A stretch of 6,861 nucleotides of DNA. Source: Chitinophagaceae bacterium. GTDB lineage: Bacteria; Bacteroidota; Bacteroidia; Chitinophagales; Chitinophagaceae. Position numbers and translations under genes: made by a program. The first letter of the stretch is position 1; each line of letters starts with the position of its first letter. The notes under the pieces were generated by a model, which was not told the origin of the DNA, did not search any database, and was given only the letters and a program-made list of their open reading frames with translations. Below are positions 1 to 6,025 of the stretch, piece by piece. The DNA is taken from assembly GCA_016786965.1 (NCBI GenBank), contig JAEUVL010000191.1, positions 1 to 6,861 on the forward strand, written 5' to 3'.

Positions 1-924
1 CCCACCATTTATGAAGTGCCCATCACCATGATGGTCGAAGGATTGGATGTGATAGTGATGAAGAAAATGAAGATCACCGGTACCAGGGAACCAGACCTTA
101 CAAAATGGAAAGGATTCCTCGATAAACTAAAATACCCCAAAGGCAAAGTGAATATTGGATTGATAGGCAAGTACATCGAACTGCAGGATGCTTACAAATC
201 CATCCTCGAATCCTTTATACATGCCGGGGCCATGAACGAATGTAAAGTAGAGATCGTGAATGTGCACAGCGAGTTCATCACCGAAGATAATGTGTCAGAA
301 AAACTGACCGGTCTCGATGGCCTGCTGGTGGCGCCCGGTTTTGGGCACCGCGGGGTAGAAGGGAAAATAGTAGCCGTAAAATATGCCCGGGAAAATGGCC
401 TGCCATTCTTCGGCATTTGTTTGGGTATGCAGATGGCCGCCATCGAGTTTGCCCGCAACGTACTGGGCTTACCCGAAGCTCACTCCACGGAGATGAACCC
501 CGATACCACCGAACCGGTGATAGACCTGATGGAAGAACAGAAAAAAGTGACCGCCAAAGGAGGCACCATGCGCCTGGGTTCCTATCCCTGCGAGATAAAA
601 GAAGGCTCACTGGCCGCCAGGATATATGGACAAACCACCATTACCGAACGCCACCGCCACCGCTGGGAGTTCAATAACAAATACCTGGATGCATTTGAAA
701 ATGCCGGCATGATCGCCAGCGGCAAGAACCCCGGCACTGGACTGGTAGAGATCATTGAACTGGCCAACCATCCCTTTTTTATCGGTGTGCAATATCACCC
801 CGAACTGAAAAGCACGGTAGAGAACCCGCAACCCATTTTTGTAAGTTTTGTAAAAGCCGCCAAAGCCTACGCAGAGAAAAAGCTGGAAGTAAAAAACCCG
901 CTGCTGCAAAGCGAGATGATCTGA
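1..924 (+). CDS. pyrG: CTP synthase, C-terminal part (glutamine amidotransferase domain), 5' end outside window
   Basis: This is the last 307 codons of CTP synthase, which makes CTP from UTP, ATP and glutamine in the cytoplasm (pyrimidine nucleotide synthesis). The frame is open from base 1, reading PTIYEVPITMM, which matches the end of the synthetase domain. The ATG at 16 is therefore internal, and the true start lies upstream of the window. After a linker (TGTREPDLTKWKGFLDKL) comes a complete class I glutamine amidotransferase domain. It has the oxyanion-loop segment VAPGFGHRG, the nucleophile elbow FFGICLGMQ (Cys codon 418-420), the ERHRHRWEFN segment, and the catalytic His and Glu in GVQYHPELKS (codons 796-798 and 802-804). 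All triad residues are present, so the glutaminase half looks active. The protein ends with a short charged tail and TGA at 922. The gene is G+C-richer than the right half of the window, and it is the only clear plus-strand gene. Confidence 0.97.
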   Translation, partial: PTIYEVPITMMVEGLDVIVMKKMKITGTREPDLTKWKGFLDKLKYPKGKVNIGLIGKYIELQDAYKSILESFIHAGAMNECKVEIVNVHSEFITEDNVSEKLTGLDGLLVAPGFGHRGVEGKIVAVKYARENGLPFFGICLGMQMAAIEFARNVLGLPEAHSTEMNPDTTEPVIDLMEEQKKVTAKGGTMRLGSYPCEIKEGSLAARIYGQTTITERHRHRWEFNNKYLDAFENAGMIASGKNPGTGLVEIIELANHPFFIGVQYHPELKSTVENPQPIFVSFVKAAKAYAEKKLEVKNPLLQSEMI

Positions 925-979
925 GGAAGAGTAAGATCAGTTTTAGGTGTGGATATTGGGGTTGATGTTCGGTGGAAAT

Positions 980-1206
980 TTACTGTGCCAGAATAAGGTT
1001 CGCAATCTTTTCTCCGGATTGGTTGCCTAAAATTATAAACTCCTCCAAATCTTTATACCTGACAATTATCAAACCCTTTCCCTTTCAAAAACATAGTTGT
1101 CATACCTTACCAGGGCATCCGCAGTTGAATCGGAAACAACCTTTGCCTCTTTCATAACTGGCCTGACGGCCCATGAACTGGTCATGATTATAACAAAGGC
1201 AAACAT
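980..1206 (-). pseudogene. Small hydrophobic-N-terminus protein gene, apparently split by a -1 frameshift
   Basis: No family is recognised. On the minus strand, an ORF from ATG at 1206 runs 45 codons to TGA at 1069-1071. It starts with a hydrophobic stretch (MFAFVIIMTSSWA, like a signal peptide or membrane anchor) and continues EAKVVSDSTADALVRYDNYVFE. In the -1 frame, an overlapping ORF resumes exactly there (codon 1084-1082) and reads KGKGLIIVRYKDLEEFI, then ILGNQSGEKIANLILAQ, ending in TAA at 980-982. Joined by re-reading one base in the purine run near 1074-1087 (minus strand GAAAGGGAAAGGG), the two halves make a coherent protein of about 75 residues. The hydrophobic run also extends upstream of the ATG (PLTILVTV), including a GTG at 1209, so the original start may lie further upstream. 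I infer a one-base deletion in a once-intact gene. A sequencing error or a real frameshift event is possible. The run is not a canonical slippery heptamer in the zero frame. Confidence 0.45.
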
Positions 1207-1358
1207 CACTGTCACTAGTATAGTGAGCGGATATACATGCGGGAATTGATAAATGCTTTACGAATAAATCTATTAACCAATTTTATCTGTCGTGGTTCGT
1301 GTAATCTTTTGTAATCACTTCATAACGCTACCTGCAAGTACACTTCCCGCCTTACCGG
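1207..1358. other. Intergenic stretch with no supported gene
   Basis: Together with 925-979 and the frameshifted small gene, this makes up the 434-base gap between pyrG and the exported minus-strand protein. No RNA gene, strong hairpin with T-run, or repeat was seen. A short direct repeat (GTAATC twice near 1298-1316) is the only visible pattern and is probably chance. A minus-strand promoter for the small gene could lie here, but no convincing Bacteroidota -7/-33 pair (TAnnTTTG with an upstream TTTG) was found. Confidence 0.5.
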
Positions 1359-3029
1359 TTAGGGCACCTGTTTAAAACAAGTGAGTTTGAAATTACAATC
1401 CACCTTAGGGGAAATCTGAAGCGATGGTACATAAATCTTATTAACTCCCGACAAGATGAAACGTGGCATGTACACCATCGCCGGCTCATTATCTTTCAGT
1501 TTCAGATTCGTAACGGTACCGCTTTTAAGGTCAAGCACTGCTGCCGTAAGCGGGGTGTTTTTGAAGGCCAGTACAAAATCTTTGTCCTGGGCGCTTTCCT
1601 TTTTACGGGGCTGTTCATTATACAGCAGGTAGATCTTGTCATTCACCCAATGAAGTCCGTAGGAAGAATATAAAGGTGCCGCCGTAAGGGGAAAAAGGTA
1701 TTCATTAGGTTGTTTGTTCCAGGCCGCATCACGTATGCCCGGGTAACCTGTTTCTAAATTCTCTGTCAGCCTCTCCAATTGTCTTTTCGGCACCAGGTAA
1801 TGACGGTTTACCTGCAGGTCGCTGGCATTGGCTTCCATTACCAGTATATCCCCGCAATGGTAGGTGTAGGTATCGGCATTTTTCCACGAATCCGTTTTCC
1901 GGCTTACACCACCTTCGCCGCCATAAGTAACTAACTGGTAGAAATAAGTATCCGCTGTCAGCCCTACGTGAAAATTCTCTGCAAAGAAGTAAAATTTTTG
2001 TAAACCCGGATGGTACACCACATGATGGAAATAGAATGAACCCAATCCCGCAAAACTGGCATCCAGGTCCCGGTTAAATAATTGGTCTGCTGTAAAGGCC
2101 TGGAAGGAGATGGCCGCAGTCGAAAGGTTTTCCGGATTCAGCCGGGCCAGGAAACAACCTTTAATGGCTGGTTTGGCCTCGTCTTCGTAAAAAGTGCCTG
2201 CCAGTACGAGTGACTGGTTGATTTTATACAGCTTGATTTCAGCCGGAAATTTATTCTCGATCTTAAAATAGGTATCATTGATCTTTTTTCCTTTGCTATC
2301 GAAGCGGAACAGGTGATATCCTTTCGGTTGCCAGGTTACACCTTTCGCATTGCGGACGATATCAAAATGCTGGCCGGCCAGCGTTACATTGTTGTTGCTT
2401 TCCACCAGCACATCCTGCAGTTTGTAGTGCTGCGTTTCCGGTATGCGGGGGTCTGCCTTTACAAAGGCCTGGGTGTTGAGGTCTGGATCAGTTACTGTTA
2501 CATAGAAGATATCATCCTCCTTGTTGTCGTTCACACCTGTAATGATGAAACGGGAAGAATCGGCATCCGGCAATATCCGGAGTGTGTATTCGTCCCAGTT
2601 GGTGTGGCGTTCATATTCCTGGACGGTTTTTTCAGTCCCGACCGGGTTACCCGTTGCTTTATCCAGTTCAATGCCGAACAGTACATATTTCTTTTTCTTT
2701 TCCCTGTAGTCAGATGTAAACAGGTATATCCTTCCTTTCAATGAATGAACGCCTTCAAAAAACCGGTCGCCGATCAGCTTGTTAAGGCTGGTTTCATACA
2801 CTGGTGTCATGGAGGCATTGAACTTACAAATACTGTACGTGATGCCAGACTTTTTGATATTGTTCAGGTGTTTCAGGCTATACACATCTCCCCCTTCAGT
2901 ATGCAGGAGGTTCATGTACGTGGTGCCTTTTTCCACTGAAACCGCTGGTGATGCCGTAGCGGAGAAGGACTGCCCGGTTACCTGCTGGGCAAGCAAACTA
3001 AGTGCAATAGTAAGTTTTAAGAGTTTCAT
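1359..3029 (-). CDS. Exported protein of unknown function with propeller-like repeats
   Basis: This is a 556-residue protein that I do not recognise. I chose the ATG at 3029 because it is followed directly by a signal peptide: MKLLK, then a hydrophobic core (LTIALSLLAQQV), then a likely cut before QSFSATA. The frame is open 37 codons further upstream, but that stretch is not signal-like. The mature protein shows repeated units of about 45-70 residues, each with a pair of hydrophobic strands, often a glycine turn, and a third strand: GRIYLFTSDYREKKKKYVLFG, SSRFIITGVNDNKEDDIFYV, NVTLAGQHFD...YHLFRFDSKGK, SLVLAGTFYEDEAKP...CFLARLNPENL, KIYLLYNEQPRKK...AAVLDLKSG. This resembles a beta-propeller, but no WD40, kelch or NHL signature is clear. 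No C-terminal type IX sorting domain or lipobox is visible. It probably acts in the periplasm or at the surface. It is flanked by gaps of more than 260 bases upstream and 150 bases downstream, so it is likely transcribed alone. Confidence 0.85.
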   Translation of the reverse strand: MKLLKLTIALSLLAQQVTGQSFSATASPAVSVEKGTTYMNLLHTEGGDVYSLKHLNNIKKSGITYSICKFNASMTPVYETSLNKLIGDRFFEGVHSLKGRIYLFTSDYREKKKKYVLFGIELDKATGNPVGTEKTVQEYERHTNWDEYTLRILPDADSSRFIITGVNDNKEDDIFYVTVTDPDLNTQAFVKADPRIPETQHYKLQDVLVESNNNVTLAGQHFDIVRNAKGVTWQPKGYHLFRFDSKGKKINDTYFKIENKFPAEIKLYKINQSLVLAGTFYEDEAKPAIKGCFLARLNPENLSTAAISFQAFTADQLFNRDLDASFAGLGSFYFHHVVYHPGLQKFYFFAENFHVGLTADTYFYQLVTYGGEGGVSRKTDSWKNADTYTYHCGDILVMEANASDLQVNRHYLVPKRQLERLTENLETGYPGIRDAAWNKQPNEYLFPLTAAPLYSSYGLHWVNDKIYLLYNEQPRKKESAQDKDFVLAFKNTPLTAAVLDLKSGTVTNLKLKDNEPAMVYMPRFILSGVNKIYVPSLQISPKVDCNFKLTCFKQVP

Positions 3030-3293
3030 AGCTATAATTTCAGTTCTAATGTAATAAAAAAGGGTGAAAAAAAAAGGTAGTTTGCAGGACACTAACATCT
3101 GTGTAAGAGCTTTAAAATACACCGTTTCCGCTACGTTCACAGTGCCATACTTCTGCCTGTCTTGATTTTTCTACGAATTCGAAAAGCGAAGTATTTCCTG
3201 TGCCTGTAATTATATCTTATCCGGAACTGTGAATGGGGATATGCGAAGATAGAAGGTTGGGTGTAACGGAGAAATTATTCTAAAGTTCTGAGT

Positions 3294-3632
3294 TTACACC
3301 GTTGTTGGTGTCCTTGCATACACACTGGCCGGCACGCAACACCAAAAAGGGCCGTTTAATTCTTTAGTTAGAATAAAGCCGGCGGAAGCAAGATATTTCC
3401 CTCTTTTGGCACCGTTACAAAATGAAATGGACTGGTTTAGTGTCTCCTCAAGCCATTTCACCCTGGCGGAATCTCCGCCGGGAAAAGCCGACGTAATTTT
3501 AGCCTTAGTATATGTTCTTTTCGGTTTTTTCTCCTTTATTATTTCTGCAACTACTTTACCATAACTATTTGTAACTACTTCCCTATAGCTTTTGCCGGAA
3601 CATATAAAACAGTCAGTACCAGTTGTAAACAT
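3294..3632 (-). CDS. TonB C-terminal-domain-like fragment, probably truncated or decayed
   Basis: This is an open frame of 112 codons from ATG 3632 (open nine codons further, to the TGA at 3660-3662). The middle, ITSAFPGGDSARVKWLEETL followed by a region ending GKYLASAGFILTKE, resembles the start of the Bacteroidota TonB C-terminal (energy-transducer) domain. That domain typically begins with a FPGG segment, an amphipathic helix and a strand ending in a KDG-like turn. Two things suggest damage. There is no signal peptide or membrane anchor, and the residues before the ATG (FFAETIQYE) read like coding sequence cut short. Also, the last 23 residues (from ELNGPFWCC) do not look like the family, and neighbouring frames hold pieces closer to the expected Cys-containing motif (VAC in one, CVCKDT in another). 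I infer a remnant with 5' loss and 3' frameshifts, but a short real protein cannot be excluded. It sits 74 bases downstream of the multicopper oxidase stop, at the composition change. Confidence 0.4.
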   Translation of the reverse strand: MFTTGTDCFICSGKSYREVVTNSYGKVVAEIIKEKKPKRTYTKAKITSAFPGGDSARVKWLEETLNQSISFCNGAKRGKYLASAGFILTKELNGPFWCCVPASVYARTPTTV

Positions 3633-3706
3633 TTCATACTGAATTGTCTCAGCAAAGAATCAATAAGTGAATACAAAATTTTAAAGCGCATACAAGGCAG
3701 CACTGG

Positions 3707-5959
3707 CTAATAGGAGAATGTCAAACCGGCACCAAAACCCATGTCGCTGTCATAATGTGTCCGCATTGAAAAGGTGCGGTTGAAAATATAACTCAGTCCC
3801 GCCATATATTCTTTGTCGGTGTTAACCATAAATGCAAACCGAAGGCGCTTTGTTACAGGAATGTCTTCCCTCATTAATTGCAAACGTACTATGCCATCAG
3901 TGTAAATCTCGGTCTGGAAACGAACCAGCATGGGTAAAGTATAGTTTACACCAACACTTAATACAGCTCGGTTGTCTTTTGTGTTTGTCTGTCCAAACAG
4001 ATTTTTCTCTTGTTCATCAATGCCCATTTTTCTATACCGCCAGTCAAACCCAACAAAAGGCATCAGCCATTGCATTTTTCCTAAGTATCTCCCAATATGT
4101 GTTTCGGTTTCATAACCATGCATATTGTGATAGCCCAAACGCCATTCGCTGCCGATGCTCCAGCGTGTATTTTGCAACATCATTTCACCGTCATTGCCAT
4201 TTGTTGCAACATCATTTTGAAACATAAAGTGCATTTTTCTATCGTCTGCAAATAGTTTGCGTTGTGCCAGTTTAGGATTTGGTATTAATGGATTTGCCGC
4301 TTGATTTTCATAAGTAAACACTCTGCCCATGCCACTCATCATGTGGTACAAAATATGACAGTGAAAAAACCAATCGCCTTCTGCATTGGCGTTAAATTCT
4401 AAAGTGTCGGTTTCCATTGGCATAATGTCCACAATGTTTTTAAGTGGTGCATTGTCGCCTTGCCCGTTCAGTAAACGAAAGTCATGCCCATGCAAGTGCA
4501 TGGGATGCCGCATCATGGAGCCGTTGTATATAATGATACGAACATTTTCGCCTTTTTTGATAAGGATTTTATCTGCTTCTGAAACAACTTTGTTGTCTAA
4601 ACTCCAAACATACCGGTTCATATTTCCGGTAAGTTCAAACTTCAATTCTTTTACGGGAGCTTCTTTTGGAAGGGCCGTATTGTTTGGAGACCTTAGCATT
4701 GCATAATTGAGCGTAACGATATCTGCAAGTGCGTTAGCATTGTATCTGTTTGGGTCTTTGTCATCCTGCTTTGACTTTGAATCGCCCGTTATTTCAGGAT
4801 ACATGACCACATTCATATCCATTTGGTTCAGGCTCATGTTCATTCCCATATCGTCTAAATCGCCATTCATTTTCATCATGTCGTTCATCATCTTCATCCC
4901 TTCAAAATATTTCAGCCTTGGTTGAGGAGATACAAGCTGTTTGATGCCATTGCCGATATAGCAGGATGCAGAGTTGGTGCGGTCTTCGGTAGTTGCTAAA
5001 AATTCAAAGGCTGTATTTTCTGCAGGAATGGTCACTACTATGTCGTAAGTTTCAGATACTGCAATAATTAATCTGTCCACTTCAACAGGCTCTACATCGT
5101 TGCCATCGTTGGCAACAACTGTTATTTTCCCGCCAGCATAAGTAAGCCAAAAGTAGGAGGATGCCCCGCCGTTTGAAATGCGAAGCCTGACCTTATCGCC
5201 GCCCTTCAATTCCTTTCCTCCAATGCTTTTAATATCAGCACTTGGATTACCATTCATTAAGATCTTATCATAATACACATCGCTTACATCCATTGCCAGC
5301 ATTCGTTTCCATTCGTTTTTTAGTTTAGTTCTAAAATGCCCGGCTTTTATCGCTTCACCATAGCTTTGCGTGGCATTTTTTTTGATGGCGAACCAATCGG
5401 TTGCATTGTGCAACATGCGATGCACATTTTCCGGCTTGTAATCTGTCCACTCACTTAATACAATAGGTACAGTTGGTAGATCATCAATACCTTTTCTAAA
5501 ATGGGGGTCGGTTGGTCTTTTCAGCATCACAAAATTCCCGTACATACCAATTTGTTCCTGCAATCCTGAATGGCTATGATACCAGTGTGTGCCATTCTGT
5601 ATAATGGGAAACCTGTAAATATGTGTCGTATGCGGCTTTATCGGCATTTGAGTAAGATTAGGCACGCCATCTTCTTTATTTGGCAATAGCAATCCGTGCC
5701 AATGCAAAGATGTTGCTTCATTCATTTCATTGTGCACATGAATTTCTGCTGTATCGCCTTCCGTGAATGTTAGGGTTGGCATTGGTATTTGCCCATTCAC
5801 TGAAATTGCCCGTTTTTCTTTTCCCGTAAAATTTACAATAGTGTCCTTTACATACAAGTCATACCGAACAACTTTTTGGGCAAACAGATCAGGTGTGAGT
5901 AGTGTAAATAGAATCGCTAACGGCAACAATTTTTGGCAAATAGTTTTCTGTATAGCCAT
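3707..5959 (-). CDS. CopA-type multicopper oxidase with Met-rich insert and C-terminal CopB-like barrel
   Basis: This 750-residue exported oxidase probably converts Cu(I) to less toxic Cu(II) in the periplasm for copper tolerance. The signal peptide is residues 1-27 (cut after DLFA). Three cupredoxin domains follow, with all copper ligands: LHWHG (86-89), HWYHSHSG (125-132), HPMHLHGH (485-492) and HCHILYHMMSGM (533-544). Type 1 copper ligands would be H485, C534 and H539, with M544 axial. Residues 355-386 carry 12 methionines (MKMMNDMMKMNG..., DMGMNMSLNQMDMN), typical of CopA/PcoA copper-loading loops. About 175 C-terminal residues (575-750) are not oxidase. They read as alternating strands (WRLGYHNMHGYETETHIGRY, FVGFDWRYRKMG, MAGLSYIFNRTF) and end in aromatic Tyr, like the PcoB/CopB outer-membrane barrel. 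The start is supported by the signal peptide. The gene lies 66 bases after the HMA-DUF3347 lipoprotein gene on the same strand. It is A/T-richer than the left half of the window. Confidence 0.95.
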   Translation of the reverse strand: MAIQKTICQKLLPLAILFTLLTPDLFAQKVVRYDLYVKDTIVNFTGKEKRAISVNGQIPMPTLTFTEGDTAEIHVHNEMNEATSLHWHGLLLPNKEDGVPNLTQMPIKPHTTHIYRFPIIQNGTHWYHSHSGLQEQIGMYGNFVMLKRPTDPHFRKGIDDLPTVPIVLSEWTDYKPENVHRMLHNATDWFAIKKNATQSYGEAIKAGHFRTKLKNEWKRMLAMDVSDVYYDKILMNGNPSADIKSIGGKELKGGDKVRLRISNGGASSYFWLTYAGGKITVVANDGNDVEPVEVDRLIIAVSETYDIVVTIPAENTAFEFLATTEDRTNSASCYIGNGIKQLVSPQPRLKYFEGMKMMNDMMKMNGDLDDMGMNMSLNQMDMNVVMYPEITGDSKSKQDDKDPNRYNANALADIVTLNYAMLRSPNNTALPKEAPVKELKFELTGNMNRYVWSLDNKVVSEADKILIKKGENVRIIIYNGSMMRHPMHLHGHDFRLLNGQGDNAPLKNIVDIMPMETDTLEFNANAEGDWFFHCHILYHMMSGMGRVFTYENQAANPLIPNPKLAQRKLFADDRKMHFMFQNDVATNGNDGEMMLQNTRWSIGSEWRLGYHNMHGYETETHIGRYLGKMQWLMPFVGFDWRYRKMGIDEQEKNLFGQTNTKDNRAVLSVGVNYTLPMLVRFQTEIYTDGIVRLQLMREDIPVTKRLRFAFMVNTDKEYMAGLSYIFNRTFSMRTHYDSDMGFGAGLTFSY

Positions 5960-5988
5960 TTCAAAAATTTCATTTATGTAAGGTTAAT

Positions 5989-6020
5989 AAGGGCATGACT
6001 TTTTTTGCATTCATGCCCTT
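5989..6020 (-). terminator. Perfect 10-bp stem-loop between the two copper genes
   Basis: The arms AAGGGCATGA (5989-5998) and TCATGCCCTT (6011-6020) pair perfectly around a 12-base loop. The hairpin begins 5 bases after the stop of the lipoprotein gene (6026-6028) and ends about 30 bases before the oxidase start. Read on the minus strand it is preceded by an A-rich run and followed by ATTAACCTT, so the U-tract expected of an intrinsic terminator is weak. It could be a weak or partial terminator, an mRNA-stabilising 3' hairpin, or a regulatory palindrome. T-rich sequence on the opposite side would suit plus-strand termination, but no plus-strand gene ends here. Confidence 0.5.
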
Positions 6021-6025
6021 TGTTT

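Noticed and set aside
1069..1090. Programmed -1 frameshift site in the small gene
   Set aside because: The purine run does not present an X-XXY-YYZ heptamer in the zero frame and no downstream stem-loop was evident, so a mutation or sequencing error is more likely.
972..1157. Plus-strand open frame of 61 codons after pyrG
   Set aside because: Low-complexity, Ser/Pro/Leu-rich translation with no start context. The opposite strand gives far more protein-like frames over the same bases.
1240..1290. Possible minus-strand promoter (TTGG, then about 17 bases, then TAAAGCAT)
   Set aside because: The -7 element does not match TAnnTTTG well enough, and such matches are frequent in A/T-rich DNA.
1298..1316. 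Short direct repeat GTAATC...GTAATC
   Set aside because: Two six-base copies only, with no array and no flanking mobile-element features. Chance is likely.
2313..2744. Plus-strand open frame of 143 codons
   Set aside because: It is antisense to the exported protein gene, rich in Ile/Val/Phe from the complementary strand, with no recognisable motif.
3030..3140. Upstream extension of the exported protein to an ATG at 3140
   Set aside because: The ATG at 3029 is followed at once by a classical signal peptide. The extra 37 residues would bury it and do not look like a leader.
3832..4227. Plus-strand open frame of 131 codons
   Set aside because: It is antisense to the barrel domain of the oxidase, which is clearly the real coding strand.
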